A stretch of DNA of 64,000 nucleotides from Paraglaciecola chathamensis S18K6 (GTDB taxonomy: Bacteria > Pseudomonadota > Gammaproteobacteria > Enterobacterales > Alteromonadaceae), in NCBI GenBank assembly GCA_000314955.1, contig BAEM01000063.1, positions 112,551 through 176,550 of the forward strand, given 5' to 3'. A program made the translations under genes and the position numbers. Positions 37,582 to 46,198 of the stretch are shown piece after piece. Positions within the stretch are counted from its first letter, which is position 1; each line of letters opens with the position of its first letter. The notes beneath the pieces were generated by a model, which was given only the letters and a program-made list of their open reading frames with translations, was not told where the DNA came from and searched no databases.

Positions 37582-38268
37582 ATGAAAATATCAACTTTAT
37601 TCATTGTCTTACTATTAGCAACTATATCTTATCAGTCTTTAGCACAGCAGAGCTTAATAGACGATAAGCTTTCTAACTTTGAAAATGTCTACACATACGG
37701 TCATGCGGAGGTTGTAAATAACGAACTACATCTTATTTCGCAGAAAAATTGGTTTCTATCAACGAAAGCTGAATATTCTGACTTCGTTTTACAAGCACAA
37801 GTCAAAATGCCGAATACCTCAGAATATAGCAATTCAGGCATCATTTTTCGCGGCCAAATTGTAGATACAGACAATGGAAAACAAGTGATTGGTTATCAAG
37901 CGGAAGTGGACCCTAGTGATCGAAAATGGACAGGCGCACTATTCGATCAATCAAGAAGAAAGTGGCTATATCCCACTCACCCGACTCGATCACATCGTGA
38001 TGAAGACTTCATTAGAAGTCATTTAGGTGCTTGGAGGAAAGAGCAACGAGACGCGTACAAACACTTAGAATGGAACACTTTGAAAATTGTGTGTATTGGC
38101 TCTGAATTAAAAATTTATGTCAATGGCACCTTAACAACCCATGTTGAAGACTCTAAAGATAGAAAAGGGGTTATTGCGTTTCAACATCATGGAAGCAAAA
38201 TTTACAAAGACCATGGCGACACTACAAATATCGTCGCTTTCCGAAATATTACGATTGAAAGTTTATAA
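37582..38268 (+). CDS. DUF1080-family secreted jelly-roll protein
   Basis: A 228-residue protein with a signal peptide (1-22, SLAQ) and one DUF1080 (3-keto-disaccharide hydrolase-like, concanavalin/GH16-like fold) domain. Typical segments are the NSGIIFRGQ strand, QAEVDPSDRKWTGALFDQSR, EWNTLKIVCIGSELKIYVNG and the closing GVIAFQHHG. Members bind or cleave sugars; some act on 3-keto-glycosides. The role in ulvan use is unknown. It lies 38 bases after the putative binding protein and about 100 bases before GH106. Confidence 0.8.
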   Translation: MKISTLFIVLLLATISYQSLAQQSLIDDKLSNFENVYTYGHAEVVNNELHLISQKNWFLSTKAEYSDFVLQAQVKMPNTSEYSNSGIIFRGQIVDTDNGKQVIGYQAEVDPSDRKWTGALFDQSRRKWLYPTHPTRSHRDEDFIRSHLGAWRKEQRDAYKHLEWNTLKIVCIGSELKIYVNGTLTTHVEDSKDRKGVIAFQHHGSKIYKDHGDTTNIVAFRNITIESL

Positions 38269-38371
38269 GAAGCACACTGACAACATAGTCCTAGACAAAA
38301 TCAACTCAAAGCGAATTATGCCCTGTTTTATGTAGCACTAGAAAAACAGAAAATAACGAAATGAGGTATTC

Positions 38372-41300
38372 ATGAAGTTAAATAATAAAATACTAATGCT
38401 CGCAACCTTTCTCACTATTGGCACATTAACGGGTTGCGAGAATCGACAAAGTACAAAAACACAGTCAAACATCGATAGTCAAGCTATCCCTCGCGCTAAA
38501 GAGAAGACACAGTATCAAACCTTAGTGCAAAACTTTCAGTCACCACCTTCCGACAGCAGACCTTATACTTGGTATCACGTGATGAATAGCAATATGTCTG
38601 CAGCAGGGATCACCAAAGACTTTGAAAGTATAGCTGAGGCTGGCATAGGAGGCGTATTGTATTTCAATCTTGGCCGTAATATTTCTAAAGGAAAAGTACT
38701 TTTTAACTCGGAAAAACACATTGAACTGATAGGGCATATGGCCTCTGAAGCTAAGCGCCTTGGTTTGACATTTGGTATTCACAATGCTGACGGATGGTCG
38801 TCAAGTGGTGGGCCCTGGAACAAACCAGAACATAGCATGAAGCAAGTTACTTGGGGTGAATCAGTCGTGACTAGTGACGCTAGTAACGAGGGGAAAATAA
38901 GTCTCAGATTAGACCAACCTATGACTATGCTTGACTATTATCATGATATAGCGGTACTCGCTTACCCCTCATTGCCTACCGATATAATTGATTCTCAACT
39001 TAGGCCAATCATAACAGCGTCAGATCCTGAATTTGATGTCACGGTAGTGAACAATACCGAAGTTGATAATGTCTCGACCATTGAATCAAAAAACGGGGAA
39101 CCTGTGTGGCTACAGTTTAGTTATGAAAAGCCTGTTACCATTCGCTTTGCCAGTGTCGATATAAACTGGGGGAAACATATAAAGTATGAACTCCAGTATT
39201 CGCAAGATGGGACGAACTTTAAAAAGCACACCGATATGCGGGTCAATCGGCCTGGCCGTGTCCGGTGGGCACTTGATGCTGCTTTTGAAGGAGTAACGGC
39301 TAAATATTTTAGAATTGTTGCTGATAAGACCTTAAACATATTTGAGGCTCGTCTTGCTTCCACACCTAGAATAGGAAACTTTTTAGGACGCACATCTGCG
39401 ACTCATACCAAATACCATGACCTTCCCCCAATTGGTAACCCTAAAAAAGCGCATATTATTGACCCAAGATCGATTGTCGATCTGACCGACAAGCTATCAG
39501 GCGATGGTCACCTAACAGCAGAGTTGCCCGAGGGGGACTGGACAATAATGCGATTTGGTTTTACAGCTAAAGGAACAACGAATATACCTCCTACCGATGA
39601 AGGACGGGGTCTAGAAGTGGACAAATTCAGCCGCGCTGCATTTAAACATCACTACAGCGCTTATGTTACCAACGTTATCGATAAGGTAAAAGAAGTGGCA
39701 CCGGGAGTAATGCAGTATCTAGAAATTGATAGTTATGAGGTGGGCGGGCAAAACTGGACACAAGGCTATGCCCGACAGTTTAAACAGTATAAAGGCTACG
39801 ACTTAATACCTTTTTTGCCTTTGCTCGCTGGTAAGTTTGTAGACTCAGCTGAAACGTCAGAGGATATTACTTGGGATATACGCGATTTTAGCAATAAACT
39901 AATCACCGAAAACTATTACGAGTACTTTACTGAGTTAGCGCATCAAGATGGTTTGAAAACCTATACGGAACCATACGGGCATGGGCCGTTTAATGAGTTG
40001 GACGCTGGCAGTAAAGTCGACATACCGATGGGTGAGTTCTGGTTAAAACGTGATATCTATATGTTAGCGTCAGCAATTTCCGCAGGTCACATATATAACC
40101 GAAATGTCATATCTGCCGAAGCCTTTACTGCAACCGTAGATCATAACTGGAAGTTTAATCCAGCGTATGCGAAATTCGATGGTGATAAAACATGGGCCTT
40201 GGGTGTAAACGAATTTGTATTCCATCGGTTCGTTCATCAAGCGAATACACATGTCGTGCCCGGCATGACCATGGATAAGTGGGGAGCGCATGTTGATGCA
40301 ACTCAGCCTTGGTTTAAAACGGCCGGAAAAGCTTGGTTTGAATACCTTTCAAGAGGGCAATATATCTTACGTCAAGGGCATCCAGTTGCTGATGTTGCAT
40401 GGTATATAGGCGAAGCTACACCAACAGGTTGCCCTGACAGACGCCAACGAGAAAGTAAACACGTGCCAACCTATGTGAATTACGATTGTTTAAACACAGA
40501 AAAACTGAACGAGTTACGTTACCAAACCGGTCGCTATCAGCTTGATCATGGCCTTAAATATAAGATCCTGATGCTGAAAAACCATGACACTTTATCGCTG
40601 TCGTCGGTTAAAAAAATATACGAGTTCGCCAAGCAGGGAGGCGTTATTATTGGGGCTCCAATTCAACATTTAGCGGGTCGAAATACTACCACTGTTCAAC
40701 AAGCCCAGTTTGAGAAAATGATTCAATTTATTTGGGCACAGCCGACCACTCACCTAAGCATTAATAGCGCTTCAGAGTGGGAAAAACTCTACCAGCAACA
40801 TGGCTTTGATTTTGATTTACGCATAAAAGATACCAAAGATTTGTTTTATACCCACAGAAAAACAGATACACAAGATATCTACTTTGTATACAACGATAGC
40901 GGAAAGAGAAAACTATTTGACGCTAGTTTTGAGGTCAGTGGAAAGATACCAGAGTTATGGGATGCTAAGACTGGCAGGATAAAGAAAATAGCTGCTTTCG
41001 ATAGTGGTAACAGCACTACAAATCTAGCGTTCCGCTTAGACCCAAATGAATCAACATTTATCGTCTTCAACGATGATATCGCAAATAAGGCTACTCTTAG
41101 CCCACTATTAGTAAAAGACAACGATATTGAAGTGTTATATGACGAGCAATATGAAATTTCGTTTAAAGTTACAAATAAACAAGAACAGTTAGCCGACTTC
41201 AACGGTCAACGTATCCCTGCCTCGCAAACCCTATCAGGTAGTTGGCATGTGGTATTTGATAAAGATTACGGTTTCGGCCAAAACGTTACCTTTGAACAAT

Positions 41301-41818
41301 TAAACAATTGGAAAGACTCTAATAACCCCGAAATTCGCGCTTACTCTGGTATCGCCACTTATAGAAAGTCGTTTATTGTCAACGAAGATTTACTCGCTGA
41401 AGATCAAATGGTTATTTTAGATCTTGGTAAAGTACATGATACAGCAGAAGTTTTTATTAACGGGAGCAAGGCAGGTACGGTTTGGTTATCTCCCTTTACT
41501 CTAGATGTCAGTGATTACCTACAAAGCGGCGACAATCATATCACCGTGAAGGTAGCGAACTCATGGAACAACCGTTTAATCACTGACGAAGAACTTATTG
41601 ATAGCTCGGGATATTGGCAACAAGATGGCAGCCATGTGCCTGTAATGCCAAGTTGGTATACAAACAATGAGCCGCTTCCCAATTACGGGAAAAAAGGGCA
41701 TCGTCGTACTTTTACCACTTATAAGTTTGTGAAAGCTGGTGACCCGCTGATTGATTCTGGATTATTAGGTCCAGTGACACTAAGCGCACAAAAGTATTTT
41801 AAATTGCCAATAAAATGA
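38372..41818 (+). CDS. GH106 alpha-L-rhamnosidase, lipoprotein
   Basis: An 1148-residue GH106 enzyme. The lipobox is GTLTGC22. The family N-terminus is clear: PYTWYHVMNSNMSAAGITKDFESIAEAGIGGV and GIHNADGWSSSGGPW, followed by the TIM-barrel region containing EIDSYEVGGQNWT and the EPYGHG segment with candidate acid/base residues. Near the C-terminus a GH2-type sugar-binding sandwich occurs (VFINGSKAGTVWLSPFTLDVSDYL). It cleaves terminal rhamnose, as GH106 enzymes do in rhamnogalacturonan and ulvan loci. GAGG precedes the ATG. It is the last gene of the operon. Confidence 0.93.
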   Translation: MKLNNKILMLATFLTIGTLTGCENRQSTKTQSNIDSQAIPRAKEKTQYQTLVQNFQSPPSDSRPYTWYHVMNSNMSAAGITKDFESIAEAGIGGVLYFNLGRNISKGKVLFNSEKHIELIGHMASEAKRLGLTFGIHNADGWSSSGGPWNKPEHSMKQVTWGESVVTSDASNEGKISLRLDQPMTMLDYYHDIAVLAYPSLPTDIIDSQLRPIITASDPEFDVTVVNNTEVDNVSTIESKNGEPVWLQFSYEKPVTIRFASVDINWGKHIKYELQYSQDGTNFKKHTDMRVNRPGRVRWALDAAFEGVTAKYFRIVADKTLNIFEARLASTPRIGNFLGRTSATHTKYHDLPPIGNPKKAHIIDPRSIVDLTDKLSGDGHLTAELPEGDWTIMRFGFTAKGTTNIPPTDEGRGLEVDKFSRAAFKHHYSAYVTNVIDKVKEVAPGVMQYLEIDSYEVGGQNWTQGYARQFKQYKGYDLIPFLPLLAGKFVDSAETSEDITWDIRDFSNKLITENYYEYFTELAHQDGLKTYTEPYGHGPFNELDAGSKVDIPMGEFWLKRDIYMLASAISAGHIYNRNVISAEAFTATVDHNWKFNPAYAKFDGDKTWALGVNEFVFHRFVHQANTHVVPGMTMDKWGAHVDATQPWFKTAGKAWFEYLSRGQYILRQGHPVADVAWYIGEATPTGCPDRRQRESKHVPTYVNYDCLNTEKLNELRYQTGRYQLDHGLKYKILMLKNHDTLSLSSVKKIYEFAKQGGVIIGAPIQHLAGRNTTTVQQAQFEKMIQFIWAQPTTHLSINSASEWEKLYQQHGFDFDLRIKDTKDLFYTHRKTDTQDIYFVYNDSGKRKLFDASFEVSGKIPELWDAKTGRIKKIAAFDSGNSTTNLAFRLDPNESTFIVFNDDIANKATLSPLLVKDNDIEVLYDEQYEISFKVTNKQEQLADFNGQRIPASQTLSGSWHVVFDKDYGFGQNVTFEQLNNWKDSNNPEIRAYSGIATYRKSFIVNEDLLAEDQMVILDLGKVHDTAEVFINGSKAGTVWLSPFTLDVSDYLQSGDNHITVKVANSWNNRLITDEELIDSSGYWQQDGSHVPVMPSWYTNNEPLPNYGKKGHRRTFTTYKFVKAGDPLIDSGLLGPVTLSAQKYFKLPIK

Positions 41819-42420
41819 TCAAGTCACGTCTTTTTTGAATGATTAATCTACGAAACGAAATGCAGAACTGCGTCCTCTCGTCGCATTTTTGCAGGCGTTT
41901 ACGAACCAAGTATTATTCGTTAATGGAGACTATTAACTGATAAATCTTATTTGCAATATGTATTATTATGTACTCTAAATAATACCAAAATGAACCTTCG
42001 CAAATATAGTTGATTCATACCTCACTATTTACCCTTTATTTGAAAACCGCTACCACTTCACAGCGCACTGACTTAGCTGTTTTAAATTATCCTTAAAATC
42101 ACTGATCACTTCAGCGATGTTTTCGTAATTTTTCGATTCTGTTAATTAGCACATCAATCGGCAACTCGTGTCGATGGAAACTTTCCATAACCCTTCAATG
42201 CGTTGCAAATCCATAAATCACTTTTTGCTTTCTGAGCCCTAAAAATCCGAAATTTTATGAGAGCATGGGTAAACAGATTGCTACATAGCTTTCTAGATTA
42301 TTTCAAGCAGACAATGATGAGATTACACACACTAATCAAATCACCTCTTGATGTGAAAGATTTACTTTCGTCTACCAATATAGCCTTCTGTGAAGACAGA
42401 AACGTTCAACAAGTAGAGCA
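41819..42420. other. Intergenic stretch at the left border of the accessory island
   Basis: About 600 bp. No strong terminator is seen after GH106. On the reverse strand near 42120-42190 a 25-codon frame (MESFHRHELPIDVLINRIEK...) has an AAGGG too close to its ATG and looks like a gene fragment rather than a gene. Nothing else is supportable. Confidence 0.4.
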
Positions 42421-42882
42421 TCAAGCGTAACCTCCCTGACTTATGCTCTCAATGTAATCGATAAGTTCATTGAAGAAACCAGATCCCACAGCTGATTTCG
42501 CTGTCATACCAAATGCAGCAATCGTTTCAGTTTCATACCAATTTAGTGCCGCTTCATCACTCCCTGTCCACATTTTAACGCGATTCAAAATGAACTCCTG
42601 CTGCATCGTATCTTTAACTTTTAAACGCCTGAGCACTGGACATCCTGGGTATGAGATTATCGTCCCGTCAAGTATAAACTGCTCACTTTGATACGGTTCA
42701 ATAACGGTCTCTTTGATTTCATCTACAAAACGCTCAACAGGCCTTGAGTCATATGCGCCTTGTCCAATATACATAGCGATATGCAGATTATCGTGCTGAT
42801 CTAGCGCGACTATCAATTTGTCAGATTTTGAGTATTCCACTGGTATTTTTTTTACGACGTCGACATCCATTTTAGTACTCAT
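42421..42882 (-). CDS. Protein with C-terminal MbcA/ParS/Xre (DUF2384)-like domain
   Basis: A 153-residue cytoplasmic protein. The N-terminal ~90 residues are not recognised (beta-rich, FILDGTIISYPGCPVLRRL). The last ~50 residues (AALNWYETETIAAFGMTAK, then FFNELIDYIESISQGGYA) follow the pattern of the DUF2384 toxin-binding domain of Xre/MbcA/ParS antitoxins. No RES-type toxin gene is present next to it, so a simple toxin-antitoxin pair is not supported. It is the third gene of an operon after the CsrA-like and unknown genes. Confidence in the domain call is moderate. Confidence 0.55.
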   Translation of the reverse strand: MSTKMDVDVVKKIPVEYSKSDKLIVALDQHDNLHIAMYIGQGAYDSRPVERFVDEIKETVIEPYQSEQFILDGTIISYPGCPVLRRLKVKDTMQQEFILNRVKMWTGSDEAALNWYETETIAAFGMTAKSAVGSGFFNELIDYIESISQGGYA

Positions 42883-42969
42883 TTCAAGTTTAACTTTTCA
42901 TATCACACTGCGAGTTTCATTTTTCATTCGTGAACCTGTCAGTAATCAAAGCAATAGACAAATATCAGC

Positions 42970-43482
42970 CTATTGCTCTAAGCAATGCTCATCTTGCCTT
43001 ATATCGATCCACGTAGAGTCCAACAATTGAATATTCATGCTATGTGTCAAGATGAGCTCATCATCCTGCAGCATCGTTATTTTGAGAGGGCGCGCAATTT
43101 TCACCTTATGCTCTGTGTGAGCCCCTCCCTTATTTAAATTGGCCGGCAAATGTTTCATGACGTCCCACACGATTACATCATCATGACCATGATAGCTAAT
43201 GACATGTAATTTTAATGTGTGGTCACCTTCATTCAACGCATAATGCTGCCTAAGGTGAAAAATACAGTTATCGATTGTGACAACGCACTTACTTTTTGCA
43301 GAAGCAAAACATAGAACACGTTTTTCTTCAGACAGATATCGCGCAAACGGGGTTTGCATCTGCCAATCATTAAACAGTGGAGCGGATTCGTGCTCATGAC
43401 TATTACGATAGTTTTGCAAGTCCCAGTAATAATCATAATTTAATCCAAACTTACCTTTCCCTTCAAATCCTAAACGAAACAT
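42970..43482 (-). CDS. Conserved-looking protein of unknown function, coupled to the CsrA-like gene
   Basis: A 170-residue soluble protein that I do not recognise. It is rich in His, Asp and aromatic residues (DYYWDLQNYRNSHEHES, then VISYHGHDDVIVWDVMKHL) and has no signal peptide or membrane helix. Its ATG overlaps the stop of the CsrA-like gene (TAATG), so the two proteins are translated together. That coupling suggests a functional link, possibly a partner or target-specific adaptor of the CsrA-like protein. Confidence 0.6.
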   Translation of the reverse strand: MFRLGFEGKGKFGLNYDYYWDLQNYRNSHEHESAPLFNDWQMQTPFARYLSEEKRVLCFASAKSKCVVTIDNCIFHLRQHYALNEGDHTLKLHVISYHGHDDVIVWDVMKHLPANLNKGGAHTEHKVKIARPLKITMLQDDELILTHSMNIQLLDSTWIDIRQDEHCLEQ

Positions 43483-43850
43483 TATGCTAGCACCTCAGTT
43501 GAAAGAAGTTCATCACGCATGATTTCAACGCAACTATCAGCTTGCACCCCCAGCTTTATGTGTCCTCGTTTAACATCTAAAAAAGAACAGCCTACATAAA
43601 CTGGGTTACCTAATTCATTTTTCAGGCCCGAAATTTCAAAATCGTTGCTAGAATGATTGATAATAACCGGCTCTATACTGCTAACGCTTAACATGCTGAA
43701 TCCAGTGTCTATATTTACTGCACATGAAGTGTTGTAGCAGATTTTAACCCCATCATTTGTTACTTTTCTAACCACAAGTTGAACAGTTTGGTTACCTGCT
43801 CTCAGTACCAGAGATTCGCCAGATTTACGTGTTATCACTAAAAAACTCAT
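43482..43850 (-). CDS. Duplicated CsrA-like RNA-binding protein
   Basis: A 122-residue protein with two CsrA-like segments. Residues 3-47 match a CsrA monomer start (FLVITRKSGESLVL, then VQLVVRKV and GVKICYN). Residues 84-116 match the CsrA second half (VYVGCSFLDVKRGHIKLGVQADSC, VEIMRDEL), where the RDEL Arg equals the RNA-contacting Arg44 of CsrA. The first unit lacks that Arg, and the second lacks the T-R-R/K strand. The two ends could form one RNA-binding face, like a single-chain CsrA dimer. Canonical CsrA is about 60 residues. It is the first gene of the three-gene operon and faces an Xre regulator. Confidence 0.7.
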   Translation of the reverse strand: MSFLVITRKSGESLVLRAGNQTVQLVVRKVTNDGVKICYNTSCAVNIDTGFSMLSVSSIEPVIINHSSNDFEISGLKNELGNPVYVGCSFLDVKRGHIKLGVQADSCVEIMRDELLSTEVLA

Positions 43851-44003
43851 TTCGACACTCCTAAATATGTTAAGTTACACAGCAATTAACGTCTTATAAG
43901 AACGTTTTGCCACCCTGAATGACATTGTGTAATTATAAGCGTCTCAAGTCAATCTAAAAATGTCATGTAAAAAGACAAATAACAACTCTAGGTATCAAAA
44001 AGA
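43851..44003. promoter_or_regulatory. Divergent promoter with AACGTNCTTATAAGNACGTT-like palindrome
   Basis: The 153-bp gap between the CsrA-like operon and the Xre gene contains an almost perfect 19-base palindrome at 43888-43906, centred on CTTATAAG. It is a good candidate operator for the divergently encoded Xre protein. Confidence 0.4.
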
Positions 44004-44234
44004 ATGATTAAATGTCATTTGGCTCGCCTAATGGGCGAGAAAAAAATGAAGGTGATGGACGTAGCCCGAGAAACTGGTTTGCACAGAAATACAGTGACAC
44101 TCCTCTACAAAGAAACAGCGCAGCGTATTGATCTAGATGCAATCGATAAACTATGTGAATTATTTGAATGTGAAGTCGGTGAGCTGTTGGAAAGGAAAGA
44201 AAATAAAACAACTCAATTTTACCCTGCTAGCTAA
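44004..44234 (+). CDS. Small Xre/Cro-type helix-turn-helix regulator
   Basis: A 76-residue DNA-binding protein, essentially one HTH_26/YozG-type domain: VMDVARETGLHRNTVTLLYK is the helix-turn-helix, and LDAIDKLCELFECEVGELLE is the closing helix pair. It is read away from the CsrA-like operon across a short promoter gap with a palindrome, the usual layout of a local autoregulator controlling the opposing operon. Confidence 0.85.
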   Translation: MIKCHLARLMGEKKMKVMDVARETGLHRNTVTLLYKETAQRIDLDAIDKLCELFECEVGELLERKENKTTQFYPAS

Positions 44235-44677
44235 TGTTGATTTAATTAAATCGAATGAAAGCTAACATGACGATTATCAAGCTATTGATTCAGTCATGCT
44301 CACAAGCACCTTTTGAGAACGGCATGTTTTGTCAGCAGCGTAAACTGGCCATTGTTTTTAGGTTGAAGTTCCGCGTAGATTTTACATTTTCGAAATGTTG
44401 ATTTTAACTACCTCACAACGACGGCAATGTGCCAATTGCAGTCGTTGTGAGGTAGTTCTCTGACTGGCAGCTTTGAGCGAAAAGCGGTCATTGGCGAAAC
44501 TGCGTTAGTAGTCCGCTGAAGACAAGGTGCGGTCGTTCGTGTCGGTTTAAAACAGATACTGCTATGTGCCAGAAGCAGTCGTTGGGGACATTCAGATTTT
44601 AATTCGACTATCACCCTAAAGCAGAAATTAACGCCTAATTAACAGGCAAAAAATTATTGGCTGAAATAATGGAGCAC
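44235..44677. other. Intergenic region with repeat elements
   Basis: About 440 bp between the Xre gene and the sulfatase operon end. It contains the long inverted repeat at 44406-44457 and a related partial copy of its inner part near 44565-44592 (ATGTGCCAGAAGCAGTCGTT versus ATGTGCCAATTGCAGTCGTT), consistent with an intergenic repeat family of Alteromonadales. No gene is credible; the reverse frame across it follows from the repeat. Confidence 0.5.
44406..44457. repeat. Inverted repeat with perfect 17-bp arms
   Basis: AACTACCTCACAACGAC (44406-44422) is exactly complementary to 44441-44457. The 18-base centre adds a second stem (GCAAT / ATTGC) after one mismatch. The whole could form a 22-bp hairpin with a six-base loop. 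There is no T run, so it is not a standard terminator. Confidence 0.85.
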
Positions 44678-46186
44678 TCAATTGTGAATCTGTTCGTTAC
44701 TCTTAGACCACCTAGTCTTCCCGGTTAAAACCTCAGAGGCTTTTTGACGACTATAAGTCTCATCATACATTGGGTTAAGTTTGGTGGGGATATCGGCTCC
44801 AACATTTTGTTGCCAGATCGACAGTTTGGCTTTTAACTCGTTGAATTTCTCTTTATAAATTTCACTTACATTATTAGTTTCCCCAATGTCATTGCTTAAA
44901 TCATATAATTCAAAATCGTCGTTTTCGAAATACTGAATAAGTTTCCAGTCACCACTGCGAATTGCGCTACCCGGGCGTGTGCGGAAAAGTGCATCTTGCG
45001 ATTGATCTGAAGGTGCATGGTGCGCTTCAAGGTAAACCGGGAAATGCCAAAACAAATCTCTTTTGATGTCCTTTTGCTTTCCTAGTAATACAGGGGTCAA
45101 GTCAATTCCATCTAATTGTTGTTCAGGAGGCCGAGCTTTAGTAATGGCCTGCAGAGTAGGGTAAAAATCAGCGTTAATAACTGGATTGTGATTTAAGCCT
45201 GGATTTATCTTACCTTTCCAGCGAAATAACAAAGGTACTCGTAATCCACCTTCATAATACGAACCTTTTCCGGCTCTCAATAGGGAGGGGAATGATGACA
45301 TGCGATAACCGCCATTGTCAGACGTAAAAATGACTAGAGTGTCTTCTTCTAAATTTTCAGCTTTCAACATATCCAATATACGACCGACATTGATATCCAT
45401 GTGCTCAACCATAGCGGCATAAGTCGCTTCCTTATCATTTGTAATACTTTTTTTCCGATACTTTTCAATCTTGTCTAGTACAGCTTGATATGGCGTATGG
45501 ACAGTATAGTAGGGTATATAAGCAAAAAACGGCTGATCCTCTTGCGCTTTCATCCAGCGAATCGCCTCTGATGTTAAGCGTTCTGTTAAATACTCTCCTT
45601 CAGGACCATCCTCGATATTAGGCAAGTTATAAGGACTGAAATAATGAAAAGTCATACCCTGATGACTGCCTGCTATATTTACGTCAAAACCTTGTTTGTC
45701 AGGATCAGCTCCCAAATGCCACTTCCCAAAACTGCCTGTAGTGTAGTCCGCTGTTTTTAACGTTTCTCCAAGTGTTACATTCTCTGTGGATAAGCCTCTT
45801 GTATTCTTAATTGGAACTAATTTCCGTGTTTTGATATCCCCTCTCTCTGAAGGTGATACTGTATATACGCCATGTCGAGGACCATATTGCCCAGACATTA
45901 AAACAGCTCTACTAGGTGCGCAATTTGCTGCTCCAGCATACGCATTATCAAAACTTAAACTTTGCTTAGCGAGACCATTTATATTAGGTGTTTCAAATAA
46001 ATCGGTTGTTTGATTGTAAGCAACGTCAGACCAACCCAAATCATCAACTACTATCATTACAATATTTGGTTTAGAAGAACCTATATCCATAGGTTTTTTT
46101 TGTATTATGGATTTCTGAAGTATCGGTTCATTGCTACAAGATGTAAGCAAGTAGCAGAGCATTGTTAAGGCTATAAGTAACTTCAT
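44678..46186 (-). CDS. S1 sulfatase, lipoprotein
   Basis: A 502-residue sulfatase, lipobox LLTSC17. Metal ligands are D48-D49 in IVVDDLGW, and the formylglycine site is C89-A-P-S-R93. FGKWHLGA holds the conserved Lys and His, and IFTSDNGGYR the later calcium ligands. It resembles arylsulfatase A-like members of ulvan loci. It is the last of a four-gene reverse operon (GH43 and three sulfatases), 12 bases after the previous gene, with AAGGA before its ATG. The sulfate position it attacks cannot be told from sequence by eye. Confidence 0.93.
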   Translation of the reverse strand: MKLLIALTMLCYLLTSCSNEPILQKSIIQKKPMDIGSSKPNIVMIVVDDLGWSDVAYNQTTDLFETPNINGLAKQSLSFDNAYAGAANCAPSRAVLMSGQYGPRHGVYTVSPSERGDIKTRKLVPIKNTRGLSTENVTLGETLKTADYTTGSFGKWHLGADPDKQGFDVNIAGSHQGMTFHYFSPYNLPNIEDGPEGEYLTERLTSEAIRWMKAQEDQPFFAYIPYYTVHTPYQAVLDKIEKYRKKSITNDKEATYAAMVEHMDINVGRILDMLKAENLEEDTLVIFTSDNGGYRMSSFPSLLRAGKGSYYEGGLRVPLLFRWKGKINPGLNHNPVINADFYPTLQAITKARPPEQQLDGIDLTPVLLGKQKDIKRDLFWHFPVYLEAHHAPSDQSQDALFRTRPGSAIRSGDWKLIQYFENDDFELYDLSNDIGETNNVSEIYKEKFNELKAKLSIWQQNVGADIPTKLNPMYDETYSRQKASEVLTGKTRWSKSNEQIHN

Positions 46187-46198
46187 TTGTTATCCTTA

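Noticed and set aside
42421..43850. Classical toxin-antitoxin locus
   Set aside because: A DUF2384-like domain is present, but no RES toxin or other known toxin fold is recognisable in the neighbours.
44408..44614. 68-codon reverse frame
   Set aside because: It lies across the long inverted repeat and a partial repeat copy. The frame results from the repeats, and no domain or ribosome-binding site is seen.
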